From: an uncultured Oscillospiraceae bacterium
GTDB lineage: Bacteria > Bacillota > Clostridia > Oscillospirales > Acutalibacteraceae
Direction: 5' to 3'
Assembly: GCA_900556765.1 (NCBI GenBank)
Contig: USQH01000015.1
Coordinates: 1-19,540, forward strand
Length of the DNA: 19,540 nt
Shown piece by piece: positions 1-7,408 of the stretch (its first letter is position 1; each line of letters starts with the position of its first letter). A program made the position numbers and the translations under genes. The notes beneath the pieces were generated by a model, which was not told the DNA's origin, did not search any database, and saw nothing but the letters and a program-made list of their open reading frames with translations.

Positions 1-1
1 A

Positions 2-118
2 GGCTTGCTGGTCGGCATACAGGTGCTGCGACTGGAGTTTTACGAGATGTTCTCTCGCTTTTACTTCGGCGACGGCAGGGACTACGAGCCGGTCGGTTCG
101 GCGGCAAAGGCGAAATAA
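2..118 (+). CDS. atpI: V-type ATP synthase subunit I, C-terminal end (partial)
   Basis: The open frame enters from the left edge and ends at TAA 116-118, leaving the last 38 residues. They contain LRLEFYEMFSRFYFGDG followed by a short polar tail. This matches the conserved C-terminus of the V-type ATPase membrane stator subunit I (NtpI, the counterpart of eukaryotic subunit a), in which a last membrane helix leads into an LRLEFxEFFxxFYxG stretch. Subunit I holds the half-channels that carry ions to the K ring. The gene order after it (K, F, E, A, B, D) supports the call. The 5' part and start are outside the window, so length and upstream neighbours are unknown. Confidence 0.85.
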   Translation, partial: GLLVGIQVLRLEFYEMFSRFYFGDGRDYEPVGSAAKAK

Positions 119-197
119 TGCCGTCATTCCGCTGAAATTTGGTTTTATTATTGTAGCAATATAAATCAATCACATATTATTTCGGGAGGAACTCAAA

Positions 198-695
198 ATG
201 CTAATCACAATAATTACTATTCTTGCAATGCCCATTATCGCTGTTGCGGCGGCAATGTTTGTCGCAAAGCACAGCTTCAAAAAGACGGGCAGCGCCGCAA
301 AAGCGGTCAGACATCACCTTGTCACCATCGTTGCCGCAGCGACCCTGTGCGTTATCTTCACGGTAGTCGCGTCGGCGGCTGAGTCGGGTGCCGCTCAGGC
401 GGTCGCCGACAACGCATCCACCGTTTCGGCTGCTCAGGCGGCTGCTGTCGGCAGTGCGTCGGGCATGGGCTTCATCGGAGCCGCCCTTGCTATCGGACTG
501 TCCGCTATCGGCGCAGGTATCGCTCTTGCCGGCGGCGCACCTGCCGCAATCGGAGCAATCGCCGAAAATCCGAAGTCGTTCGGTAAAGCGATGATCTTCG
601 TCGTTCTGGGCGAGGCTGTCGCTCTGTACGGTTTGGTTGTGGCAATGCTTATCGTATTCCTGAAAATACCCGATATGTCGGCATTTGTCGGCTGA
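198..695 (+). CDS. atpK: V-type ATP synthase subunit K (membrane rotor proteolipid)
   Basis: A 165-residue hydrophobic protein, the c-type subunit of the rotor ring that carries ions across the membrane. Membrane segments lie at about 1-23, 42-61, 88-112 and 131-156. The N-terminal half is a degenerate hairpin with a basic loop (KHSFKK). The C-terminal hairpin is a classical proteolipid: Gly/Ala-rich helix, polar loop AENPKSFGK (122-130) and an ion-binding helix with the essential carboxylate E139 in GEAVALYG. Only this one carboxylate is present per two hairpins, as usual for V-type K. The neighbouring residue is Ala and the first helix has no Gln, so the polar Na+ ligands of known Na+ rings are not evident. 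The RBS GGGAGGA lies at 184-190. The AT-rich 79-base gap after atpI may hold a weak promoter (TTGTAG 151-156, TATTAT 175-180), but I am not sure of it. Confidence 0.93.
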   Translation: MLITIITILAMPIIAVAAAMFVAKHSFKKTGSAAKAVRHHLVTIVAAATLCVIFTVVASAAESGAAQAVADNASTVSAAQAAAVGSASGMGFIGAALAIGLSAIGAGIALAGGAPAAIGAIAENPKSFGKAMIFVVLGEAVALYGLVVAMLIVFLKIPDMSAFVG

Positions 696-712
696 AAAGC
701 AGGGCGACCGAT

Positions 713-1021
713 ATGAAATTCTTTTTGATAAGCGACAATCACGATACTGTGACCGGACTGCGGCTCGCAGGTATCGAGGGCGTGACCGCTCACCACAAGG
801 AATCGGTCAGGCGTGCGCTTGACGCCGCGATTGCCGACGAAGAGGTCGGTGTCGTGCTGATGACCGAGCGGCTGGTGGAGCTGTGCCCCGATGAGGTATA
901 CGACCTCAAAATGAACCGCACGCGGCCGCTTATCGTCGAGATCCCCGACCGTCACGCCGAGGGCAGAACGAAGGACTCAATCATGCGCTACATTCACGAG
1001 GCCATCGGAATCAAGCTGTAA
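713..1021 (+). CDS. atpF: V-type ATP synthase subunit F
   Basis: A 102-residue protein that matches subunit F (NtpG), a small Rossmann-like subunit that binds the central shaft subunit D and helps couple or regulate rotation. Visible features are the N-terminal MKFFLISDNHDTVTGLRLAG strand-loop-helix, the middle VGVVLMTERLVELCPDEV (bacterial F subunits have a similar VGIIxITE segment), and the RPLIVEIPD strand just before the C-terminal helix (about residues 72-80). Length is usual (about 100). The gene starts 17 bases after atpK; the ribosome binding site is weak (GCAGGG). In Enterococcus-type operons subunit C stands between E and F, and F follows E. Here F precedes E and no C gene is present. 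Confidence 0.9.
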   Translation: MKFFLISDNHDTVTGLRLAGIEGVTAHHKESVRRALDAAIADEEVGVVLMTERLVELCPDEVYDLKMNRTRPLIVEIPDRHAEGRTKDSIMRYIHEAIGIKL

Positions 1022-1047
1022 CGAGACGGCTGTAAGGAGCAATTGAT

Positions 1048-1629
1048 ATGGTTAACGAAGAACAGATGATAAACGACTTTGTCGCCGCGATAACGGCGGA
1101 GGTCGATGAACGTCGCCGCCGCATTGAACGCGACTCCGACCAATATGTTAGTGACCGCCTCAAAAAAGCGGAGAACGAAATACTGGAGGATGTTTACACC
1201 GTCGTTCGGCGCAGGAGCGCCGAAATCAAGGGCAAGGCGGGACGCGAGGTGTCGCAAAAGCGCACCGAATGTCGCAAAAAACTGCTTGAACGCAGGGCGC
1301 GGCTTGCCGAAGGCGTTTTTGCCGACGCAGAGCGTAAAATTGCCGCGTTTACCGAGTCGGCGGACTACGAGCCGTTTGTAATTAACAGCGTAAAATCTGC
1401 TGCGGCGGCTCTCGGCGAAGGGGAGCGCACCGTTTTCGTCAGACAGCAGGATATGCACCTTGCCGACGCGATAAAGTCGGCGGCCGACTGCTCGGTTGAG
1501 ATGAGCGATGATATAGTTCTCGGCGGCATAATGATGAAATGCGGACGGCTGATTGCCGACGACACGCTGGACGCCCGACTGGAACGGGAACGCAGTGCAT
1601 TCCGCGAAAATTACAAGATTGAAATTTAG
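1048..1629 (+). CDS. atpE: V-type ATP synthase subunit E (peripheral stalk)
   Basis: A 193-residue protein fitting subunit E (NtpE), the peripheral stalk chain that, with its partner helix subunit, ties the A3B3 head to subunit I. Residues about 15-95 form a long charged helix rich in Arg, Lys and Glu with heptad-like spacing (EVDERRRRIERDSDQY). The C-terminal half (about 100-193) is the globular part that binds the head, with the typical DDIVLGGIMMKCGRLIADDTLDARLE segment shared by E subunits (G-G-x-x-x near DNTLDARL). The RBS TAAGGAG is at 1033-1039. The gene is 13 bases upstream of atpA. Sequence conservation is low in this family, and the call rests on the C-terminal motif, length and operon position. 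Confidence 0.88.
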   Translation: MVNEEQMINDFVAAITAEVDERRRRIERDSDQYVSDRLKKAENEILEDVYTVVRRRSAEIKGKAGREVSQKRTECRKKLLERRARLAEGVFADAERKIAAFTESADYEPFVINSVKSAAAALGEGERTVFVRQQDMHLADAIKSAADCSVEMSDDIVLGGIMMKCGRLIADDTLDARLERERSAFRENYKIEI

Positions 1630-1642
1630 TGAGTTGATCGAC

Positions 1643-3421
1643 ATGACACAGGGCAAAAACGTCATATACGGAGTGAACGGACCGGTCGTGACCGTCCGCG
1701 ACACCGCCGACTTCTTTATGCAGGAAATGGTGCTGGTCGGCGACGAGAAGCTGGTCGGCGAGGTTATCGAGATCAGCCGTGAGCGCACGATCATACAGGT
1801 CTACGAGGTCACAACTGGACTGAAAGCAGGCGATCCGGTTTATCCGACCGGTCAGCCGATGTCGGTTACGCTCGGCCCCGGCATAATCAGCAACATATTC
1901 GATGGTATCGAGCGTCCGCTGCCTGCCATGGAGCAGCAGACCGGTGCATTTATCGGCCGCGGCGGCGATGTGTCGCCCCTCGACTGCGAAAAGCTGTGGG
2001 ATGTGACCGTTACGGCGGCGGTCGGCGACACTCTTTCGGGCGGCATGATCTACGCCGAATGTCCCGAGACCGAGTCGATCGTACATCGCTGTATGCTGTC
2101 GCCGTCTCTTTCTGGAACGGTCGTCTGGACAGCGCCGAACGGGCAGTATAAGGTTAACGACACCGTCGTAAAGATCGAGGATAAAAAGGGCGAAATACAC
2201 GAACTGACCTTGTGCCAGAAGTGGCCGATACGCGTGCCGCGTCCGGTCGAGCAGCGGCTGGAATGCTCCGTGCCGCTCATTACCGGTCAGCGAGTCATCG
2301 ACACCATGTTCCCCATTGCAAAGGGCGGAACGGCGGCGATACCCGGCGGCTTCGGCACGGGCAAGACGATGACTCAGCATCAGCTTGCAAAATGGTGTGA
2401 CGCCGATCTCATAATCTACGTCGGCTGCGGTGAGCGCGGCAACGAGATGACACAGGTGCTTGACGAATTCGGCGCACTGATCGACCCGCGCACAGGCAAG
2501 AAGCTGACCGGCCGCACTGTGCTTATCGCAAATACATCAAATATGCCTGTCGCCGCGCGCGAAGCATCGATATATACCGGCATAACCCTTGCCGAATATT
2601 ATCGCGACATGGGTTACGACGTCGCAATGATGGCGGATTCGACCTCCCGCTGGGCGGAAGCTCTGCGTGAGATTTCCGGCCGACTGGAGGAGATGCCTGC
2701 CGAGGAAGGTTTCCCTGCCTATCTGCCCAGCCGTCTGTCGCAGTTTTACGAACGCGCCGGCATGGTGCAGACTCTCTCCGGCAATCGCGGCTCGATAACT
2801 GTTATCGGCGCCGTTTCGCCGCAGGGCAGCGATTTTTCCGAGCCGGTAACACAGAATACAAAGCGTTTCACACGCGTGTTTTGGGCGCTGGATAAGTCGC
2901 TTGCATACGCGCGTCACTATCCCGCAATAAACTGGAATATGAGCTATTCCGAGTACGAGAGCGACCTTGCCGCCTACTATGAAAAGGCGATTGCGCCCGA
3001 TTTTATGGATTGCAGAGCAAAGCTGTCCGCGCTGCTGCGTGAGGAGACCTCTCTCATGGAGATCGTCAAGCTTATCGGTGCCGACGTGCTGCCCGACGAT
3101 CAGAAGCTGGTCATTGAAGCGGCGCGCGTCGTTCGTACCGGATTTTTGCAGCAAAATGCATACCATGCATCCGACACCTATGTTGGACTTGACAAGCAGT
3201 ACCGCATGATGAAAACGATTCTGCGGCTCTACGAGCGTGCAAAGGAGCTTCTGCCGCTCGGCATTCCGGTCAGCCGACTGGTGGAAAGCGGCATTTTTGA
3301 CAAGCTGGTACGCATGAAATACGACATTCCGAACGAAAAGCCTGAGCTTTTCGATGATTATATCAGAGAGATCGACAGTACGGTCGATCGGCTGGTCGGC
3401 AAAGGAGGCGGCGACCGATGA
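1643..3421 (+). CDS. atpA: V-type ATP synthase subunit A (catalytic)
   Basis: A 592-residue catalytic subunit. Three copies alternate with B in the head and carry out ATP hydrolysis or synthesis. The start is set at ATG 1643, because MTQGKNVIYGVNGPVVTV is the usual N-terminus; an upstream in-frame ATG (1553) lies inside atpE and would add 30 unrelated residues. The domains are a beta-barrel (about 1-75), the A-specific bulge domain (about 110-200), the nucleotide-binding domain with P-loop GGFGTGKT at 235-242 (K241), catalytic Glu in GERGNE at 263-268 (E264), DSTSRWAEALREISGRLEEM, and PSRLSQFYERAG, then a C-terminal helical domain. The common P-loop is GPFGxGKT, so Pro to Gly here is a variant. 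Length is normal (about 590). It overlaps atpB by ATGA, indicating translational coupling. Confidence 0.97.
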   Translation: MTQGKNVIYGVNGPVVTVRDTADFFMQEMVLVGDEKLVGEVIEISRERTIIQVYEVTTGLKAGDPVYPTGQPMSVTLGPGIISNIFDGIERPLPAMEQQTGAFIGRGGDVSPLDCEKLWDVTVTAAVGDTLSGGMIYAECPETESIVHRCMLSPSLSGTVVWTAPNGQYKVNDTVVKIEDKKGEIHELTLCQKWPIRVPRPVEQRLECSVPLITGQRVIDTMFPIAKGGTAAIPGGFGTGKTMTQHQLAKWCDADLIIYVGCGERGNEMTQVLDEFGALIDPRTGKKLTGRTVLIANTSNMPVAAREASIYTGITLAEYYRDMGYDVAMMADSTSRWAEALREISGRLEEMPAEEGFPAYLPSRLSQFYERAGMVQTLSGNRGSITVIGAVSPQGSDFSEPVTQNTKRFTRVFWALDKSLAYARHYPAINWNMSYSEYESDLAAYYEKAIAPDFMDCRAKLSALLREETSLMEIVKLIGADVLPDDQKLVIEAARVVRTGFLQQNAYHASDTYVGLDKQYRMMKTILRLYERAKELLPLGIPVSRLVESGIFDKLVRMKYDIPNEKPELFDDYIREIDSTVDRLVGKGGGDR

Positions 3422-4803
3422 TTATTAAGCACATGGGGCTAAGCTCGATCAGCGGCTCGCTGGTCGTACTGGACGGGTGCCCCGAGGCATCCTATGAGGA
3501 GGTCGTCGAGATGCACCTCGACGACGGCTCGACGCGCATGGGCAGAGTGGTGCAGATCGAGGGCGACCGCATCGTCGTGCAAGTATTTGAGGGCACGCGC
3601 GGAATTTCGCTGGAGAACACCGCGACGGTACTCACCGCCCATCCGATGGAGCTGAAGCTGTCGCCGGAAATACTGGGCAGGGTTTTTGACGGAACGGGCA
3701 GACCGATTGACGGTCTCGGCGAAATATATCCCGTCGCGTCCCGCGATATAAACGGCAGTCCTATCAATCCCGTTTCGCGCGAATATCCGCGAAACTACAT
3801 TAATACCGGCATCTCGTCCATCGACTGCCTTGCGACCCTTATCCGCGGTCAGAAGCTGCCCATTTTCAGCGGCTCGGGCATGAAGCATAACGAGCTTGCC
3901 GTTCAGATCGTCCGTCAGGCGCAGATCGCCGGCGACGAAAACGCCGAGTTTGCGGTCGTTTTCGCCGCGATGGGCGCGAAAAACGACGTCGCCGATTACT
4001 TCCGCGCATCGTTTGAGCGGTCGGGCGTACTCGGCAGGGTGGTAATGTTCCTCAACCTGTCCAACGATCCCGTTATCGAGCGTATACTGACGCCGAGGTG
4101 TGCGCTGACTGCCGCCGAGTACCTCGCATTTGAGCTTAATATGCACATTTTGGTCATCATGACTGATATGACGTCTTACGCCGAAGCGTGCCGCGAGTTT
4201 TCATCGTCAAAGGGCGAGATTCCCGGCAGAAAAGGCTATCCCGGCTATCTTTATTCCGATTTGGCGTCGCTGTACGAGCGCGCCGGAATGATAAAAGGCA
4301 AGCGCGGCTCGGTCACTCAGCTGCCTATACTGACCATGCCGAACGACGACATCACACACCCTGTGCCCGACCTGACCGGTTACATCACCGAGGGACAGAT
4401 CGTGCTTGACCGCCGACTGGACGGACTGGGCGTATATCCGCCGGTGTCGGTACTGCCGTCGCTGTCACGACTGATGAAGGACGGCATAGGCGAGGGCTTT
4501 ACGCGCGGCGACCATTCGGCGCTGGCAAACCAGCTTTTCGCATCCTATGCAAAGGTGCAGGACGCACGAGCGCTGGCGTCGGTTATCGGTGAGGATGAGC
4601 TGTCGCCGCTCGATAAGCAGTATATCGAGTTCGGCAAACGGTTTGAATCACGTTTCCTTACCCAGAGCCACGACGAAAACCGCTCCATGGAACAGACGCT
4701 TGATCTCGGCTGGGAACTGCTGAGCTGTCTGCCGATGAGCGAGCTTGACCGTGTTGACGGCGAGCTGCTTAAAGAACATTACAAGGGTGGGGCGACGGCG
4801 TAA
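3418..4803 (+). CDS. atpB: V-type ATP synthase subunit B (non-catalytic)
   Basis: A 461-residue regulatory, non-catalytic head subunit. The start codon overlaps the atpA stop (ATGA, 3418-3421). The N-terminal barrel begins with GLSSISGSLVVLDG. In place of a working P-loop it has SGSGMKHN (151-158), the degenerate form normal for B subunits (usually SGSGLPHN). R351 in PSLSRLM is where the arginine finger that completes the catalytic site on subunit A is found (about R350 in the Enterococcus hirae protein). Other family segments are RGQKLPIF, TDMTSYAEACRE, PGRKGYPGYLYSDLASLYERAG and the G-S-V-T-Q-L-P-I-L strand. Length is usual (about 460). A gap of 57 bases leads to atpD. Confidence 0.97.
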   Translation: MIIKHMGLSSISGSLVVLDGCPEASYEEVVEMHLDDGSTRMGRVVQIEGDRIVVQVFEGTRGISLENTATVLTAHPMELKLSPEILGRVFDGTGRPIDGLGEIYPVASRDINGSPINPVSREYPRNYINTGISSIDCLATLIRGQKLPIFSGSGMKHNELAVQIVRQAQIAGDENAEFAVVFAAMGAKNDVADYFRASFERSGVLGRVVMFLNLSNDPVIERILTPRCALTAAEYLAFELNMHILVIMTDMTSYAEACREFSSSKGEIPGRKGYPGYLYSDLASLYERAGMIKGKRGSVTQLPILTMPNDDITHPVPDLTGYITEGQIVLDRRLDGLGVYPPVSVLPSLSRLMKDGIGEGFTRGDHSALANQLFASYAKVQDARALASVIGEDELSPLDKQYIEFGKRFESRFLTQSHDENRSMEQTLDLGWELLSCLPMSELDRVDGELLKEHYKGGATA

Positions 4804-4860
4804 AACGCCGTTCTACCGCATTTATGACATTAAGAGAAAAATGAAGGAGGCGGATGAACG

Positions 4861-5472
4861 ATGGCTGACGAGCAGGTGTTTGCAACCAAGGGCAACCTTA
4901 TCAACCTGAAAAAATCGCTCGAGCTGGCACAGACCGGCTTTGAATTGCTCGACCGAAAAAATAATATTCTGATACGCGAAACCATGGCGATGATCGACGA
5001 AGCCAATTCCATTCAGTCGTCCATCGACGCCGCCTACGCCGCTGCGTACAAGGCGCTTATGACCGCCAATATAACGCTCGGCATAGTCGATGACGCCGCC
5101 CGCATGGTTCCTGTCGAGAACGGACTGAGCATTGATTTTCGTTCGGTGATGGGTGTTGAGGTGCCGACCGTGCGGCTCGATTCGACCGTCAGCGGCAATT
5201 TTTACGGTTACGCCGATACCAACCTCAACCTTGACGAAGCGTATGTCGCATTTGACGAGGTTAAACGGCTGACCGTGCGGCTGGTCGAGATTGAAAATTC
5301 GGTCTACCGCCTTGCAAACGGCATAAAAAAGACCCAAAAACGCGCAAACGCGCTCAAAAACATCATCATACCGCGGTTTACAACGCAGATAAAGGCAATC
5401 ACCGAGGCGCTTGAGGAAAAGGAACGCGAAGAATTTTCGCGCATGAAGGTCATCAAGAACACGGTTAAATAA
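4861..5472 (+). CDS. atpD: V-type ATP synthase subunit D (central shaft)
   Basis: A 203-residue rotor shaft subunit. It forms an antiparallel coiled coil inside the A3B3 head and turns with F and the K ring. The N-terminus (MADEQVFATKGNLINLKKSL, then ELAQTGFELLDRKNNILIRE) is a family signature. The C-terminal helix contains RANALKNIIIPRFTTQIK, also diagnostic (RVNALExVxIPxL in relatives), followed by a highly charged end. The RBS AAGGAGG is at 4843-4849; a second ATG at 4854 is in another frame and meets a stop after four codons, so 4861 is the start. This is the last gene of the ATPase operon; a terminator follows at 5615. Confidence 0.96.
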   Translation: MADEQVFATKGNLINLKKSLELAQTGFELLDRKNNILIRETMAMIDEANSIQSSIDAAYAAAYKALMTANITLGIVDDAARMVPVENGLSIDFRSVMGVEVPTVRLDSTVSGNFYGYADTNLNLDEAYVAFDEVKRLTVRLVEIENSVYRLANGIKKTQKRANALKNIIIPRFTTQIKAITEALEEKEREEFSRMKVIKNTVK

Positions 5473-5614
5473 TCGCTGACAGTGTGAAATAATGCGCTGT
5501 GACGATTAGTTTTGCATGGAACAAATATTCAGCGCAGAAAATACGCAAGAAGCCGAGAATAATCAGCGAGCAAAACAAGCGCGGTAATGACCGCAAACAT
5601 AAGCATAAAAAGCA

Positions 5615-5653
5615 CGGCGACGCACCGTATATTTGGTGCGTCGCCGCTTTTTT
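5615..5653 (+). terminator. Intrinsic terminator of the V-ATPase operon, probably bidirectional
   Basis: A perfect 12-bp stem (5615-5626 with 5635-5646, CGGCGACGCACC and its complement) with an 8-base loop is followed by C and six T. A run of five A just before the stem (5607-5611) would give a U-tract to transcripts from the opposite strand, where the HAD gene ends at 5734. It therefore suits both convergent transcripts. The rest of the 5473-5733 gap shows no supported gene. Confidence 0.85.
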
Positions 5654-5733
5654 GTATGATATAGCAAGTTGCATTTATGAGAAATCATACGCGAGTGTGG
5701 TTGCTTCGGACTCAACACTGCATGCAAGTGGGG

Positions 5734-6393
5734 TTATGCGGCCGGTCCCATTAAAATATCTGCCAACGCCGCAACCGAATCGGCGATGAATGTCGGCGCT
5801 GATGCGGCAATCTCATCGCCGCTGCCGTAGCCGTAGGTAACGCCGACCGAATCCAGCCCGAATCGCTTTGCGCCGTCAATGTCAAATTTGCGGTCACCGA
5901 CCATCACGCAGGCGGAGCGGTCGGTCGCGCCCGCGCGTTCAAGCGCATAGGCGATAACGTCGTCCTTTTTGGAGCGCTTTTCATCCATCGTTCCGCCGCA
6001 GACCGCCGCAAAGCAGTCGCTCAGCCCGAAGTGCTTCATAAGCCGCTCGGCAAACGATTCCGGCTTTGAGGTAGCCATGATGACCTTTACGCCGTTGTCG
6101 TGCAGACGGTGCAGAAGTTCGGACATACCGTCGTACAGGGAACATTCAAAAATCCCCTTTTTCGAGTAATATTCGCGGTAGTAGCCGACGGCGGCAAGCG
6201 CGCAGCCATGAGAAAATGAATAATAGTGCATAAATGAGTCAACCAGCGGAGGCCCGATAAAGGGAGTAAGGGTGCGTCGGTCGTCAACCTCGATGCCGAA
6301 CTTGTGCAGCGCGTAAACGATCGAGTTGGTTATGCCGTCAAACGGATCTGTTATAGTGCCGTCAAGGTCGAAAAAAACGTATTCGTACTTCAT
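5734..6393 (-). CDS. HAD-superfamily phosphatase (phosphoglycolate phosphatase-like)
   Basis: A 219-residue haloacid dehalogenase-fold hydrolase. Motif I is FFDLDGTITD near the N-terminus (nucleophile Asp and general acid Asp), motif II is the MATSK stretch, motif III is the Lys of RSKKDD, and motif IV is VMVGDRKFDIDGA. A helical cap lies between motifs I and II (about 15-85), with FIGPPLVDSF typical of Gph/PpaX-like members. The start is ATG 6393: it gives MKYEYVFFDLDGT and has the RBS AAGAGGTG nine bases upstream; a longer frame to 6486 adds an unlikely leader that crosses the promoter-like AT-rich stretch. It is predicted to be cytoplasmic and to remove phosphate from small phosphorylated metabolites; the true substrate cannot be read from sequence. 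It is transcribed alone, convergent with the ATPase operon and divergent from feo. Confidence 0.85.
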   Translation of the reverse strand: MKYEYVFFDLDGTITDPFDGITNSIVYALHKFGIEVDDRRTLTPFIGPPLVDSFMHYYSFSHGCALAAVGYYREYYSKKGIFECSLYDGMSELLHRLHDNGVKVIMATSKPESFAERLMKHFGLSDCFAAVCGGTMDEKRSKKDDVIAYALERAGATDRSACVMVGDRKFDIDGAKRFGLDSVGVTYGYGSGDEIAASAPTFIADSVAALADILMGPAA

Positions 6394-6424
6394 TTGCCGC
6401 ACCTCTTTCTCAAATAGTTTGCGT

Positions 6425-6435
6425 ATTATATTATA
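6425..6435 (-). promoter_or_regulatory. Possible -10 region for the HAD phosphatase gene
   Basis: On the minus strand two overlapping TATAAT hexamers occur (6430-6435 and 6425-6430) in an AT-rich stretch 32-42 bases upstream of the HAD start. No convincing -35 was found (a weak TCAACC lies 18 bases upstream). It is supported by position and the perfect -10 only. Confidence 0.4.
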
Positions 6436-6664
6436 GTATATCACATTTTTACGGTTGACGCTATCGGTAATATAACAAAAAAACATTACGACTGTTAGCG
6501 CAGTTTCCCGAATAGCAGCTCGTGTTCGTACAGTGCATCGGTTCCACCGCCGTACTCACTGTAAGCGCTTTCGTTCGCTGCAATTAACGCGGTGATCGCG
6601 AGCCGAATCGTCGATACTAAGAAAATGTCGAGGTGAGAAACCGAACAATCTGCACAAATGCATT

Positions 6665-6682
6665 GATTAGCTGACGCTAACT
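6665..6682. promoter_or_regulatory. Dyad operator copy 1 (far upstream of feoA1)
   Basis: GATTAGC-TGAC-GCTAACT. The core TTAGC-N4-GCTAA is perfect. It shares spacing and arms with four other copies in the feo/regulator region. It lies about 72 bases upstream of the feo -35 box, so it may be an auxiliary site. The surrounding stretch 6487-6737 holds no gene that I can support. Confidence 0.55.
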
Positions 6683-6737
6683 TATTGGCAATGGTGCCGA
6701 AATTGCAATAAATGCCCGCATTTTTGTAAAAAATGTG

Positions 6738-6766
6738 TTGACATATGACTTGCATGAAGATATTAT
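6738..6766 (+). promoter_or_regulatory. Promoter of the feo operon
   Basis: A perfect -35 TTGACA (6738-6743), 17-base spacer and -10 TATTAT (6761-6766, five of six matches) predict a transcription start near 6773. A/T tracts just upstream (CATTTTT-GTA-AAAAATG, 6719-6735) could be an UP-like element. An operator copy starts 10 bases after the -10, exactly where a repressor would block initiation or early elongation. Confidence 0.75.
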
Positions 6767-6775
6767 AAGTATGGT

Positions 6776-6793
6776 GGTTAGCGGAAGCTAATC
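6776..6793. promoter_or_regulatory. Dyad operator copy 2 (feo promoter)
   Basis: GGTTAGC-GGAA-GCTAATC. Seven-base arms pair with G:T-type asymmetry at one position; TTAGC/GCTAA is perfect. It covers about +3 to +20 of the predicted feo transcript, a typical repressor position. Confidence 0.75.
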
Positions 6794-6843
6794 GGATGTT
6801 AGGATCGCGTTTTAAATTCGCTGATCTTATTTTTAAGACAAAC

Positions 6844-6861
6844 GGTTAGCAAGTGCTAATC
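6844..6861. promoter_or_regulatory. Dyad operator copy 3 (leader of feoA1)
   Basis: GGTTAGC-AAGT-GCTAATC, arms identical to copy 2 and different only in the four spacer bases, which argues for protein binding to the arms. It ends 20 bases before the feoA1 start codon. The centre-to-centre distance from copy 2 is 68 bp, about 6.5 helical turns. A TATTTT hexamer lies 10 bases upstream of the site but without a clear -35. Confidence 0.72.
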
Positions 6862-6881
6862 AACAGAATCGAGGAATAATT

Positions 6882-7094
6882 ATGATGCCACTGAGTCTTG
6901 CAGAGGTGGGAGAGGAAAACACCATCAAAAAAATCGGCGGAAGTCCCGAGGTAAAGAAACATCTTGAAAATTTGGGATTTGTAGTCGGAGGAAATGTTAC
7001 GGTCATAAACACTCTCGGCGGAAATGTGATCGTCAACGTAAAAGAATCCAGAGTTGCCGTCAGCGAAGAGATGGCAAGAAAGATCATGGTATGA
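6882..7094 (+). CDS. feoA: FeoA family protein (first copy)
   Basis: A 70-residue SH3-like beta-barrel protein of the FeoA family, a cytoplasmic accessory of ferrous iron transport thought to act on FeoB. Features are the N-terminal MPLSLAEVGEENTIKKIGG, the H-L-E-N-L-G-F helix segment, GGNVTVINTLGGNVIVNVKESRVAVSEEMARKI, which fits the usual FeoA pattern of LxxLGFxxGxxVxV...G..IVxVxxxRVALxxxxAxxI. ATG 6885 is an alternative start three bases downstream; the RBS GAGGA (6871-6875) serves either. It is the first gene of the feo operon, 49 bases before a second feoA. The two FeoA copies are clearly different from each other (this one lacks the PLGDPI loop). Confidence 0.88.
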   Translation: MMPLSLAEVGEENTIKKIGGSPEVKKHLENLGFVVGGNVTVINTLGGNVIVNVKESRVAVSEEMARKIMV

Positions 7095-7143
7095 AGGCGT
7101 AAATTGCCGGTACATAAATAATAATTTCAAGGAGGAGAAGGGC

Positions 7144-7365
7144 ATGAACACTTTGAAAGGTGCAAAGATCGGAGATACCGTCAAGGTCGTGAAACTCCAC
7201 GGTGAGGGCGCTGTCAAACGCCGCATTATGGATATGGGATTAACCAAGGGCGTCGACGTCTATATTCGCAAGGTAGCCCCTTTGGGTGACCCGATCGAGG
7301 TGACCGTTCGCGGATACGAGCTTTCGCTCCGTAAGGCGGACGCCGAAATGATAGAGGTCGAATAA
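7144..7365 (+). CDS. feoA: FeoA family protein (second copy)
   Basis: A 73-residue FeoA protein. The start ATG 7144 follows a strong RBS (AAGGAGGAG at 7130-7138); an in-frame upstream ATG at 7054 lies in the first feoA and was not used. Visible FeoA hallmarks are VKLHGEGAVKRRIMDMGLTKGVDVYIRKVAPLGDPIEVTVRGYELSLRKADAEMIEV, read here in pieces: RRIMDMG, TKG, APLGDPIEV and RGYELSLRK. These correspond to the canonical RRRLxDMGLxPGxxVxVxRxAPLGDPxxxxVrGxxLxLRkxea. It is the more typical of the two copies. It is followed by a small hairpin, an operator copy and feoB. Confidence 0.92.
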   Translation: MNTLKGAKIGDTVKVVKLHGEGAVKRRIMDMGLTKGVDVYIRKVAPLGDPIEVTVRGYELSLRKADAEMIEVE

Positions 7366-7377
7366 AGAAAACGGTTA

Positions 7378-7399
7378 TAGGGGGAGACCCCTAATTTTT
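7378..7399 (+). terminator. Weak hairpin plus T-tract between feoA2 and feoB
   Basis: A 6-bp stem TAGGGG/CCCCTA (7378-7383 with 7388-7393) with a GAGA loop is followed by A and five T (7395-7399). It is short for a full terminator and lies inside an operon, so it more likely lowers read-through into feoB or stabilises a processed end. It could be partial attenuation. Confidence 0.35.
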
Positions 7400-7408
7400 A
7401 AGCAATTC

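Noticed and set aside
198..206. GCTAATC-like half site at the atpK start codon
   Set aside because: There is no left arm at the required spacing, so it is not counted as an operator copy.
5654..5690. GTATGAT...ATCATAC inverted repeat after the ATPase terminator
   Set aside because: Short arms with a long, unpaired middle and no T-tract; likely chance.
5499..5789. Open frame of 96 codons after atpD
   Set aside because: It runs through the intrinsic terminator and into the HAD gene; its composition is not protein-like and no RBS was seen.
6495..6755. Minus-strand frame of 86 codons upstream of feoA1
   Set aside because: It covers the feo promoter -35 and an operator copy, has no RBS and no resemblance to a known family.
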